The notes under the pieces were generated by a model. That model had not been told where the DNA came from. It saw only the letters and a program-made list of their open reading frames with translations, and ran no database searches. Below are positions 28,377-36,299 of a stretch of DNA of 64,000 bases, piece after piece. Numbering within the stretch: position 1 is the stretch's first letter; each line of letters begins with the position of its first letter. Source of the DNA: Rhizobium sp. TH2. GTDB taxonomy: Bacteria > Pseudomonadota > Alphaproteobacteria > Rhizobiales > Rhizobiaceae. Where the stretch lies: the NCBI RefSeq assembly GCF_024707525.1, contig NZ_CP062231.1, positions 1,550,001 through 1,614,000 of the forward strand. The letters are read 5' to 3'. The position numbers were made by a program, and so were the translations under genes.

Positions 28377-29003
28377 CTACGCGGACGCAGGAAAGACTTT
28401 GCGGCTTACCAGGCCAGGCAGATCGAGATGGTCGCTGTCGCACAGATCGAGGCGGGGATTTCCGTCACGAAGTATCCGAAGCACCTCATTCTCGCCAAAC
28501 GCAGCCTGATCGAGGAACGAGAGCTGTCGACCCGACGCTTCCGCCCTCAAAAGGGAGCTTTCGAGCTGGATCTTCGGATCATCGGACTTGGGTGCCAGGC
28601 AAACAATCATATCAAGATCGCTCAGATTTGCCTTGTCGGTGAGATAGCTCCCAAAGACGTGTAGCTCCTCCACGTAGTGGGTGAGCTCCGGCATGATGTT
28701 TATTGCCTCTGCCCGGACGATAACCTTCTTGAGCAGCATTTCTGCCTGCTCCCGAGTTAGCTGGTTGAGGAATTTCGCTTTGGCGAACCTAAGCGCCTGG
28801 TCTGTAACGTGATAGCCGTGCTCGTCGGCTCGGAGATAGCCGAGGATAACAAGCTCACGAAGAAACTCTTCGGTGCGTACTTCATCTTTCCAAAGGATGC
28901 GAAGAACGCCCTTTGCGTCAAAGCTAGGCGGTGCCTTCTTGAGGAAGGTTCTCAGCACTGCTGCGGTCACACCAGCGATGATCTCATTCTTGTTTATCTG
29001 CAT
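28377..29003 (-). CDS. Winged-helix protein with nucleotidyltransferase domain
   Basis: A 208-residue product read from the ATG at 29003 (GGGG seven bases upstream). Residues 30-100 look like a helix-turn-helix (TEEFLRELVILGYLRADEHG). The C-terminal half has the DNA-polymerase-beta-like nucleotidyltransferase signature: a Gly-Ser in VFGSYLTDKANLSDLDMIV, with the catalytic Asp pair D-L-D. It ends RLDLCDSDHLDLPGLVSRKV. Such HTH-NTase proteins occur in toxin-antitoxin-like and phage-defence contexts. The gene is divergent from an XRE regulator, 123 bp apart, which suggests a regulated pair. The substrate is unknown. Confidence 0.7.
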   Translation of the reverse strand: MQINKNEIIAGVTAAVLRTFLKKAPPSFDAKGVLRILWKDEVRTEEFLRELVILGYLRADEHGYHVTDQALRFAKAKFLNQLTREQAEMLLKKVIVRAEAINIMPELTHYVEELHVFGSYLTDKANLSDLDMIVCLAPKSDDPKIQLESSLLRAEASGRQLSFLDQAAFGENEVLRILRDGNPRLDLCDSDHLDLPGLVSRKVFPASA

Positions 29004-29126
29004 TGAAACCCCATATAAAGCCAGTTGGTTGCGAGTTAAAATCGATGAACCCATCATCGATACGTTGTATTTATGACGTCGATTTGTATCGTTCAAGTGG
29101 TGAGTGGGAATTATTATGGGAATTCG

Positions 29127-29378
29127 ATGAAAGCGTTCCAGGCCAGAGCTGCGAGAGCAATGCTAAATTTGAGTGTGCGTGAGGTCGGACAACTCGCAAA
29201 CGTACAGCCCAACACTGTCAGCCGCATCGAGCAGGATAATTTTGGTTCGAGAGGGCCGCTGGCAATGACCATTGAGGCATTGCGAAGAGTGTATGAGGAA
29301 CGAGGCGTCGTTTTCTTTGATGATGGCGAGACACCGCCGCAGGGTCCGGGAGTGTGGCTGAAGGATCAGCAGGGATAA
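29127..29378 (+). CDS. XRE-family helix-turn-helix regulator
   Basis: An 83-residue single-domain regulator: ARAMLNLSVREVGQLANVQP contains the recognition motif and NTVSRIEQDN follows. The tail ALRRVYEERGVVFFDDGETP resembles the small rhizobial XRE proteins with a short beta C-terminus. GGGAATTCG precedes the ATG. It is divergent from the nucleotidyltransferase gene and could repress both. Its 3' end and flank occur again as a decayed copy at 4896-5085. Confidence 0.8.
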   Translation: MKAFQARAARAMLNLSVREVGQLANVQPNTVSRIEQDNFGSRGPLAMTIEALRRVYEERGVVFFDDGETPPQGPGVWLKDQQG

Positions 29379-29540
29379 TCGCTGGTCTTCGGATGCGATT
29401 CACGGGGTGTCCGCGCCAAGGCAACGGATGTCCGAAATGGGGCCGTCGGCAGACCGTCAGCTAATAGGATACCCAAGGACAAAGCGGACATGTGGATATT
29501 CAGCGGAAGGTCTGGGATTGGCCGCCCATTGCGGACATCA
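29352..29540 (+). repeat. Dispersed repeat, copy 2
   Basis: Contains the last codons of the XRE gene and about 160 bp of downstream flank, all with a counterpart at 4896-5085. Shared blocks include CTTCGGATGCGATTCACGG and GGTCTGGGATTGGCC. The flank has no gene of its own. Confidence 0.65.
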
Positions 29541-29635
29541 GCAGTCGCTTTACATACTGTCGGACATGCTGACGTCCTGTTTCAATGAGGTCGTGCCGAT
29601 TTAGAAGGCAAGTGCGTTATGAGCAAATCACAACC

Positions 29636-29842
29636 CTAACCGAATGACACCTCGGAGGCGGTCCGCTGGACGTCCTGACGCCGATGTCCTGGTGTTCGTC
29701 CTTTGGCTCCCAGCAGTATGTCGATTTCGGCTTTATCACGGCCGTATTGCCTAAGAAGCCTCTTGGCGTGTTGATGACTGACGCAATATTTCCTGGTCAC
29801 GTAGTCTTCGGTGATTTCGAGTCGAGTATCAGAGGCGTTCAT
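29636..29842 (-). CDS. Small helical protein of unknown function
   Basis: The 68-residue product starts at the ATG read from 29842, seven bases after AAGGAG. The sequence LEITEDYVTRKYCVSHQHAK and RLLRQYGRDKAEIDILLG resembles small rhizobial proteins with a short helical, DUF3606-like fold; the family assignment is tentative. It is monocistronic between the dispersed repeat and the exported protein gene. Confidence 0.62.
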   Translation of the reverse strand: MNASDTRLEITEDYVTRKYCVSHQHAKRLLRQYGRDKAEIDILLGAKGRTPGHRRQDVQRTASEVSFG

Positions 29843-30103
29843 GGCAAATCTCCTTGCCACGATAACGGAGGTTCGTTGGCTCGGGTTCCAAGAAGACCAA
29901 TCGCCTCGCCTCGACTGAGGTGCGTCAGGCCTTCTTTCCGAACCCTACCTACTAATGCATGTGCTCTTTGAGGAAGTCGGCGAAGACCCAGGCCACAGAC
30001 ACCCAAACGCACGCTCGGAGGGTTGTAACCGCTGTTGGGAAGTGTTGGAACAGTTACCACATTGCCGCGTTGTCATCGCATCGTGAAAACAAGGAGACCC
30101 GCG

Positions 30104-30325
30104 ATGACCAAGACCCTCGCACTTGTGTTTGCAGCCACTTTCGCCACCGCCACGCTCGCCTATGCCGACGACGTGATCATCCGGCAGACCGACCCGGAAC
30201 CCACCAACAGCATTGTCATCAAGGAAAAACAGGACCCTGACGTCGTCATCAAAAAGAAGAAGGTCATCGTCCGCGAGGACAACGATGCTGATGTGACCAT
30301 CAAGGGGTCGATTAACGTCGACTAA
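30104..30325 (+). CDS. Small exported Val/Lys-rich protein
   Basis: A 73-residue protein with a clear signal peptide (MTKTLALVFAATFATATLAYA, then DD). The mature part is a run of beta-type Val-Ile-Lys repeats (VVIKKKKVIVREDNDADVTI). AAGGAGA lies seven bases before the ATG. It resembles the mature N-terminal part of the DUF1236-like protein at 3549. Function is unknown; the periplasm is the likely location. A strong terminator follows nine bases after the stop. Confidence 0.72.
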   Translation: MTKTLALVFAATFATATLAYADDVIIRQTDPEPTNSIVIKEKQDPDVVIKKKKVIVREDNDADVTIKGSINVD

Positions 30326-30334
30326 TCTCTATAG

Positions 30335-30363
30335 CACCCTCGCGTCGCTGTGACGCGAGGGTG
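30335..30363. terminator. Bidirectional terminator-like hairpin
   Basis: A perfect 12-bp stem (CACCCTCGCGTC with GACGCGAGGGTG) and a five-base loop lie between the convergent exported-protein gene and the phospholipase D-like gene. There is no T tract, but stem strength and position fit a transcription block for both. Confidence 0.65.
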
Positions 30364-30391
30364 TGCGATCCGGCGCGCCAACAAAGACGGT

Positions 30392-31864
30392 TCATCGGCC
30401 TCTTCGACCAGGAAGCCGCAACCGTCGACGAAACAATCCACGTCGTTCGATCGGTTCAAACAGTTCTTCTGGTCCCTCAGGATCAAGGATTTCGTTGTCC
30501 GCCAGCCATTTCTCGATGTCAGACACATTCGGCGTTTCGTAGCATCGCAGTGACTTCAACCCGGTCCGTTTCCTCAGCGCCTCGACACCGCCGATGGCCG
30601 AACCCGCGATGTTCATGGCATTCTCGACCTCGTGGGCCTCCACACCCAAATGCTCGCCAAGCAGAACACTCCTGAACCCGGCGATACGGCGACGAAGAGC
30701 GTCGTCTCCTCGTGCTTCGAAGGCGACATCGCATTCCCTGTCGAAGCGCATCGACCGGTTGTTAATGTTGGACGAGCCGACGCGAACGATCTCGTCGTCG
30801 ATGATCATGAGCTTCGAATGGACATAGATCGCCTGGCCGCTCGCGGTGACGGGATGGTAGATGCGGAAGCGGTCCCGCGGATCGTGCCGTCGAAGGGACT
30901 CCCTCAAACGCGCTCGCGCGGTGTCCATGGCTATGGCGCCGAGCCAGTTGTCGGAGGCAAGGGGATTGATCAGAATGACCTCAGGTCCGTCCGGCTCCGT
31001 CAAGCGCCGCGCCAGCGCCTGTGCTATTGCACGGGACGCGAAGTACTGGCTCTCGGCGTAGATCAGCTTTCGCGCCGACATGATCATGTCGACATAAAGC
31101 CGCTCGATCTCCACGACCCTCGGCTCGTCGAGGTGCGCAGGTTCGGTCCTGGAGATAGCAAGACAAACCCGACCGAACGAGAAGCCCTGACCATGCTCGT
31201 CCTCACGAGGTTTCAGTCCGGCTGCTAACGGTATCTCCTCGCCCCCAGCGCGCGTCCACCGCATGCGGCACAGCTCGCCGAGCGATCTCGCGGCTTCTCC
31301 GGTGAACTTGCTCGAGGCGTCGTGCCACGGGCCGTAAGGGCGGCCGTTCGGCCGATGCCTCGAGGGATTGTCGTCAAGGTGCTCGCGTGTATCCCATCGG
31401 TCGAGGGTCACATCGATGCCGCCGCAGAACGCTGTCCGATCGTCCACCACAAGCATTTTCTGATGATGGGAGCTGCCCAAAGGATGCCTCCCGTCCAAGT
31501 GGACGGAGATGCGTTTGTGAAGTTTCCATCTCAGGAGATACGGCAGATTGGAGAGCCGCATCCAGCTCGCGAGCAGTGCCGGGCTCCAAAGAAGTATCTT
31601 GATCTCGAGCTCGGGCTTCTGGCGCGTGAGCCAGATGATGAAATCCCCCACCGTCCGTGGCGCGCCGTCATCGACGTCGGGATGACCCAGAGTCGTACCT
31701 GCATCGAAGTCCCACCCAACCAGGAAAATCAGCCGTTCAGCCGCCATCATTGTACGACGGATAGCGCCGAAATAATCGTCGGCATCGACGATGATCGAGA
31801 AGTCGTCGGCCTGCTCCACCCGCCAGCAATTCTCGCCCGGCCGGAATACGGACCTGCTAGACAT
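30392..31864 (-). CDS. Phospholipase D-like/cardiolipin synthase-type protein
   Basis: The 490-residue product has two HKD motifs: HHQKMLVVDDRTAFCGGID in the first half and HSKLMIIDDEIVRVGSSNIN in the second, each with the H-x-K-x4-D core. The N-terminal part (GAIRRTMMAAERLIFLVGWD) is typical of the PLD superfamily. The family transfers phosphatidyl groups or cleaves phosphodiesters. No membrane helix is evident, so it resembles soluble bacterial PLDs rather than classical Cls. The ATG at 31864 follows GAGGAGG. It is downstream of a DUF982 gene on the same strand. Confidence 0.85.
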   Translation of the reverse strand: MSSRSVFRPGENCWRVEQADDFSIIVDADDYFGAIRRTMMAAERLIFLVGWDFDAGTTLGHPDVDDGAPRTVGDFIIWLTRQKPELEIKILLWSPALLASWMRLSNLPYLLRWKLHKRISVHLDGRHPLGSSHHQKMLVVDDRTAFCGGIDVTLDRWDTREHLDDNPSRHRPNGRPYGPWHDASSKFTGEAARSLGELCRMRWTRAGGEEIPLAAGLKPREDEHGQGFSFGRVCLAISRTEPAHLDEPRVVEIERLYVDMIMSARKLIYAESQYFASRAIAQALARRLTEPDGPEVILINPLASDNWLGAIAMDTARARLRESLRRHDPRDRFRIYHPVTASGQAIYVHSKLMIIDDEIVRVGSSNINNRSMRFDRECDVAFEARGDDALRRRIAGFRSVLLGEHLGVEAHEVENAMNIAGSAIGGVEALRKRTGLKSLRCYETPNVSDIEKWLADNEILDPEGPEELFEPIERRGLFRRRLRLPGRRGR

Positions 31865-31885
31865 TTCATCCTCCTCGCTCACAGG

Positions 31886-32290
31886 TTAGCCGAATAACTG
31901 GTCGACTTCGAGCAGCATGTCGAGCAAGCCGTTTTCCGTTGCCGCCATGACCAGGCGCTCCTCCAGTTCCGCTCCATCGTCGTGAACTTCGAACGGATGC
32001 CCGCCTTCCATCGCCGCGACTGTGAAGGTTGCCTGCGCCCCTTCGGCGGTGGTGTTACCCAGAAGCAGGGCGGCACAGGTGTCGACCGCACGCCTGTGCG
32101 ACGGGCCATTCCGCTCCGGAAACGCACCCCTGAGGCACTGGAGAGCCTCGTCCGCTGCTCCGACGAAGTGCCATCGGCCTTCCACCTGGACCAGGATTGT
32201 TTTCGGGAAGCGAAGGCCGGACGCCATTGAAGGTGTAGATTTCTTCCCGCTCGCTGTCATGCCGTAAGATGTACTCCGCTCAAGGCGCAT
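31886..32290 (-). CDS. DUF982 domain protein
   Basis: The 134-residue frame carries a DUF982 pattern: RWHFVGAADEALQCLRGAFP, then the HRRAVDTCAALLLG helix and AEGAQATFTVAAMEGGHPFE. DUF982 proteins are small, abundant in Rhizobiales and of unknown function. The start is uncertain: 32290 has AGGAAG close upstream, while 32260 and 32227 are alternatives closer to the usual domain length. It is 21 bases upstream of the PLD gene, so the two are probably co-transcribed. Confidence 0.72.
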   Translation of the reverse strand: MRLERSTSYGMTASGKKSTPSMASGLRFPKTILVQVEGRWHFVGAADEALQCLRGAFPERNGPSHRRAVDTCAALLLGNTTAEGAQATFTVAAMEGGHPFEVHDDGAELEERLVMAATENGLLDMLLEVDQLFG

Positions 32291-32363
32291 GAACTTCCTG
32301 CAATGCCACCCCGTGCAGCGGGGGAGGGCAGCAGCATGATCGACGGAATGGTGGAGTTCGTCT

Positions 32364-32603
32364 TCATGGCCGTTGTCCGCTTGCGATGGTCGCGAGGTCC
32401 CGGGATGCCCTCCCGGCTTGCTCGAGACAGGGCCACACTTTCATACGGTTCCGCCAGGTGTTCATCGAAGGATCGGATTGCATCTTCGCGGCGAGGCGCA
32501 TACAGGACGCAGCCTCTCGATCCTCGTGTTGGGTTGGCTTGCCGCTTGCGAATGCCGACACGGCGGCGATGGCGACCACGCAGAGTGAAATGAAGGTTTT
32601 CAT
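32364..32603 (-). CDS. Small exported protein
   Basis: A 79-residue product with a signal peptide (MKTFISLCVVAIAAVSAFAS) and a short basic mature part with two Cys (ASCMRLAAKMQSDPSMNTWR), which could form a disulfide. GAAAGAAG precedes the ATG at 32603. Longer upstream reading lacks a ribosome site. No family recognised. Confidence 0.6.
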   Translation of the reverse strand: MKTFISLCVVAIAAVSAFASGKPTQHEDREAASCMRLAAKMQSDPSMNTWRNRMKVWPCLEQAGRASRDLATIASGQRP

Positions 32604-32715
32604 CGATGCTTCTTTCAAAGGACGTGACACTGTCACGCGAGAGGGAAGGTGGTCGAGCTCGGCGCATCCGACAGATGGCCGGGCGACTGCAAGACATGAT
32701 GGCGCGGGGAAGGAG

Positions 32716-33090
32716 TCAGACGGCCTTCGGCGGCGGCACGTCGGGTTCGCTCGAACGGGGCGTCCCGTCAGTCGCGACCAATGCCGCAACGACTTCGCCT
32801 CCCCCCGACCATAAATCCGGGAACGGGGAGAGCGCCAGGAGATGGCAACAGACGTTGCCCTGACAACACCGGGGCACGCCATCGACGTCGGGGTAGTCCA
32901 GCCAGGCCACCTTTACGGCATCCATGGGTTTCGTGACGTCGAGCAAGCCTTGCTCTGGCGAAGTGGCTTCGTGGCGATCACCTGACGCCACCGCAGGAGC
33001 CACGTGATCGCATGCACCCGCCTCCAAGACGAATGCGGCGAATACGAAGATCATCGACAGAAAAATCATTCGAATGGATCGTGCGAACAT
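32716..33090 (-). CDS. Small exported Cys-rich protein
   Basis: A 124-residue product. The N-terminal hydrophobic segment (MIFLSMIFVFAAFVLEAGAC) could be a signal peptide or a lipoprotein signal, as EAGAC places a Cys at a lipobox-like position. The mature part has a CCQGNVCCH cluster that could bind metal or form disulfides, and a Pro-rich end. GGGG lies about six bases before the ATG. Function unknown; the Cys pattern is the notable point. Confidence 0.58.
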   Translation of the reverse strand: MFARSIRMIFLSMIFVFAAFVLEAGACDHVAPAVASGDRHEATSPEQGLLDVTKPMDAVKVAWLDYPDVDGVPRCCQGNVCCHLLALSPFPDLWSGGGEVVAALVATDGTPRSSEPDVPPPKAV

Positions 33091-33452
33091 TTTGGACCCC
33101 AGCTTGCTGCCCAACGGTTGGCACGTCCGAAAGTTCCCAGCGATGCGCTTTAACCAATTGAATTTAATAGCTTACTGGGAGAGTCAACTTACTGTCGCCG
33201 GAGTAGCGCGTTTATTGTTCTGCACCTCGCTGAGCTAGGAGCAGCCGCGCGGTTCCCGCCTAATCTGCCCCGATGCCCGGAAGGCTGGCGTCCAGGTCTG
33301 AGAAATCGTCGTCGCGGCTCACGCCGTCGATGGAGGTTTTGGGCGACGTGGCCCGGATCGGTTGTGAAGGAACCAACAGAATTCCGGCGAGTTCAACATG
33401 CTGTCCTCTGTTAGCCGAGAAACGAGGCCAAGGAGTTCAATAGGAGGTTCAT

Positions 33453-33824
33453 GTGGCAGAGAAATTCGAAAACGCGAACGGCGGAACTCCACGCACTGAA
33501 TTCGAGCGATCGATCGCGCGTAGGTCGGCTTCCGACGGCTCGTCGTCCGGGACCACGACCAAGACCCCGCCGCTGGTCGATGGCAACGGTAGTGCGCTGA
33601 AGCGAGACAAGACAAATGCGGCGGACGACCAACTGAAAGCATTGAAGGCTGAACTCGAGAACCTCAAGCATTCCGTCGCGACGATCGCGACCACGGCGCG
33701 GGGAGTGGCGAGTGAAAAGGTGGACGTGACAGTCGCCGATGTCGAGGAGGCTTTGAAGCGAAACGTGTTCGCCTCCGTCGGCATCGCCGCATTGGTCGGC
33801 TATCTGTGGGGCAGGACACGTTAA
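33453..33824 (+). CDS. DUF883/ElaB-like membrane-anchored protein
   Basis: The GTG at 33453 follows a strong AGGAGG site. The 123-residue product has a polar N-terminus, an amphipathic helix (DDQLKALKAELENLKHSVAT) and a single C-terminal membrane anchor ending GIAALVGYLWGRTR. This is the layout of the ElaB/YqjD/DUF883 family, some of which bind ribosomes at the membrane in stationary phase. The next gene overlaps its end by 19 bases. Confidence 0.8.
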   Translation: MAEKFENANGGTPRTEFERSIARRSASDGSSSGTTTKTPPLVDGNGSALKRDKTNAADDQLKALKAELENLKHSVATIATTARGVASEKVDVTVADVEEALKRNVFASVGIAALVGYLWGRTR

Positions 33825-34354
33825 GGCACACGCCTCGCGACATCGACGTGTTCGACACCAACACCGCTACACAGCACCTGCCGCGCTTCTCCGACATCCT
33901 GATCAACAGCGTCGAGAGCGGCGCGCTTATAGGTCATATAATACCGGTGAATATCGCCGCTGTGGCCTCTTATTGGGAAGATGTCGTGGCCTCGATTGGA
34001 GCCGGCGAACGCGTTCTTATGTGCGCGACGATCGATAGCGAGATCGCCGGTACAGTTCAGCTATATCTCTCTCGCGAGACTAATGCGCCGCATCGCGGCG
34101 AGGTCTACAAGCTCATCGTCCATCAACAATTCAGGAACCGGGGCATCGGCGAGGCACTTATGAAAGCCGTCGAGGTCGAGGCGAGGAAGCACGCGCGGAC
34201 ACTGCTCCTTCTGGACGCCGTGCAGGACGGCGAAGCCGAACGCCTATCTCGACGCCTGGGCTGGCAGGAGATCGGCGTCGTGCCGAGGCACTTCGTCGAC
34301 CCGTGGGGAGGGTTCAAGTCGTCAGTCTATATGATGCGGTGTCTCGATAGCTGA
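33806..34354 (+). CDS. GNAT-family N-acetyltransferase
   Basis: The 182-residue product has the GNAT acetyl-CoA motif in EVYKLIVHQQFRNRGIGEAL (R-x-x-G-I-G) and the C-terminal LLLDAVQDGEAERLSRRLGW strand-helix. The N-terminus aligns less well. The substrate is unknown. The GTG start lies inside the end of the DUF883 gene, so expression is probably coupled. Confidence 0.85.
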   Translation: MGQDTLRHTPRDIDVFDTNTATQHLPRFSDILINSVESGALIGHIIPVNIAAVASYWEDVVASIGAGERVLMCATIDSEIAGTVQLYLSRETNAPHRGEVYKLIVHQQFRNRGIGEALMKAVEVEARKHARTLLLLDAVQDGEAERLSRRLGWQEIGVVPRHFVDPWGGFKSSVYMMRCLDS

Positions 34355-34482
34355 CAACCGGATGATGACGCTATTGGCGCATCCGAGGCTTGAGGTCTGG
34401 GCTACTTGTGGCCCAAAGCTGCCATCTGCCCATCGGGCAGTTGCCGAGACTATGGCGCGCGTCTTCGATTGACCTGAAAAAT

Positions 34483-34875
34483 TCAAGCGGTGGGAGCGAG
34501 CGGGGCATCGCTCGAAAGCAGGCGTGCCATTGCGTCTGTGATTGCGTGGTCGTCATAGGGTTTCGAGAAGAATCTGCTCCCGAAAGGTAAGCTGCTTTCT
34601 TCAAGAATTGCAGCACCGGATGCGACAATCAGCTTCACAGGTGGCCAGCGGTTTCGGATGTAATGGGATAGTTTGATGCCATCCATCGTCCCGGGCATCT
34701 GAACATCGGTGAAAACCAGATCGATGTCGTCTCGCGACTCAAGCATGCGAATTGCCTCGTCTGCATCGCATGCTTCAAGCGCTTCGTAGCCCGCAGACAG
34801 AACGAGATCGACGGCGCCCATTCGTATCAACGCGCTGTCTTCGACGACCAGGACGACCGGTTTGCCGTTATTCAT
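34483..34875 (-). CDS. Single-domain response regulator
   Basis: A 130-residue CheY-like receiver with the full active site: acidic residues in VLVVEDSALIR, phosphoacceptor Asp in LVFTDVQMPGTMDGI, Ser in IVASGAA and Lys-Pro in RFFSKPYDD. There is no output domain, so it likely relays phosphate or acts by protein contact. It lies 72 bases downstream of the HWE/HisKA_2 kinase on the same strand, its probable partner. Confidence 0.9.
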   Translation of the reverse strand: MNNGKPVVLVVEDSALIRMGAVDLVLSAGYEALEACDADEAIRMLESRDDIDLVFTDVQMPGTMDGIKLSHYIRNRWPPVKLIVASGAAILEESSLPFGSRFFSKPYDDHAITDAMARLLSSDAPLAPTA

Positions 34876-34947
34876 CGTTTACTCGGTTTATGAGAGTGGA
34901 GGCCGCGAGGGCTACAATGGGATAGCGCGTCGGGAGCAATTTCGTTC

Positions 34948-36000
34948 CTACGCTGCTGTAGAAACTTCGGTTCGGAGACCGGCGCTTTCCTGATGGCTGA
35001 TAGTGACCACGGTGCCGGGGCCTGCATCGCTCAACTTGATTTCGCCGCCGAGGTTCTTAACCAGCGCCTCTACGATGCCAGTTCCTAGTCCTGCCTTTGG
35101 CGCATCGCTCCCGACCGGCATGCCGATGCCGTTGTCGGAAATCGAAAGAGTCCACTCGTTGCCCGACGATCGATAGTCGATGACGGTCGTGCCTGTTCGC
35201 TCGTCGGGAAAGGCGTGCTTGAGGGCGTTGATGACAAGCTCGGTCACAATCAGCCCCAAGCTTACGGAAACGTCGGCACTCACCGCGCTGTCATCGACCG
35301 TCACCTGAATAGCGAGCCGGTCAGGGTCGGCGATCATCGACGCGCCAAGGCTTTGGCCAAGTTGGGTGAAATAGGCACGGAGCTCAACACTGCCGCCGTG
35401 GGACGTTGAGAGTTGCCGTTGCAGGGCTGCGATTGACATGACCCGATGATGGGCATTGTGGAGGTGTCCGCGTGCCTCCTCCGACTGAACACGCCGTGCG
35501 CTCTGCATCAGAACGCTTGCGATAATCTGGAGGCTGTTCGCGACCCTGTGCTGGACCTCCTGCAAGAGGATGGCCTTATCGCGAATCAGATCATCTTTCA
35601 GGCGCGCTTCGGCGCGCGCGTTGGTCACGTCGGTTACGGCCAGAAGTAGGCGAATATGATCGATGTTGCCGTCATCGAGCGTCCGCGCATTGACAACCAA
35701 ATGCAGTGTTTTGTGGTTTGGCCGCTGAAGGTCGATTTCATAGGCCTCGATATTCGCACTTCCCGAAGCGGTGGCGCTCAGAAGTGACGCAAGCTTGGGC
35801 ATCGCCCATTCGCCGTTTCCGAGTTCGCCAAGGCGGCTACCGGGAACTGACGCAGGATCGATCTCAAAGGCACGACAGAACGATGCACTCGCTGCAATGA
35901 CCTTCAGCTCGTCTGACAGGAACAGCAGCGGTTCATTGGATGACACCACCACGGCAAGGGTGCTCGCCGCTTCGAAATGCACTATTGGTGTCTGTGGCAT
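34948..36000 (-). CDS. PAS-containing HWE/HisKA_2 sensor histidine kinase
   Basis: A 350-residue cytoplasmic kinase from the ATG at 36000 (GAGGG upstream). Residues 20-140 look like a PAS sensor (LLFLSDELKVIAASASFCRA). The phosphoacceptor helix is LLQEVQHRVANSLQIIASVL, the HisKA_2/HWE type. The ATPase domain shows LIVTELVINALKHAFPDERT and SISDNGIGMP. Such kinases are common in Rhizobiales stress and light signalling. It stands between a single-domain receiver and a hybrid kinase/KaiC pair, likely one signalling locus. Confidence 0.88.
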   Translation of the reverse strand: MPQTPIVHFEAASTLAVVVSSNEPLLFLSDELKVIAASASFCRAFEIDPASVPGSRLGELGNGEWAMPKLASLLSATASGSANIEAYEIDLQRPNHKTLHLVVNARTLDDGNIDHIRLLLAVTDVTNARAEARLKDDLIRDKAILLQEVQHRVANSLQIIASVLMQSARRVQSEEARGHLHNAHHRVMSIAALQRQLSTSHGGSVELRAYFTQLGQSLGASMIADPDRLAIQVTVDDSAVSADVSVSLGLIVTELVINALKHAFPDERTGTTVIDYRSSGNEWTLSISDNGIGMPVGSDAPKAGLGTGIVEALVKNLGGEIKLSDAGPGTVVTISHQESAGLRTEVSTAA

Positions 36001-36299
36001 GAAATGGCCCTCAGGGGCCGAAGACTCACGGAGTGAGTCATTGCTCGGCAACACGCCGACGAGTCCGAAGTTCGAACTCGACAACAACACTATAACATGA
36101 CTGATCCTCAACTGTTCCACTAATATCAAGGCTGGCCCGGGTCGCGGTAAGACCTGGCCGAGCTCGATCATTCCTCGACGCCGGTCGATCGCCAAGAATG
36201 AGCTAGACTACCCCAGTGTTCATAAGGACGTGATGACCGCATGTGGCGGCGCATAGCGGTCATCGGGTTCAAGATGCCGGAAACATCGTATTCTTGGCG

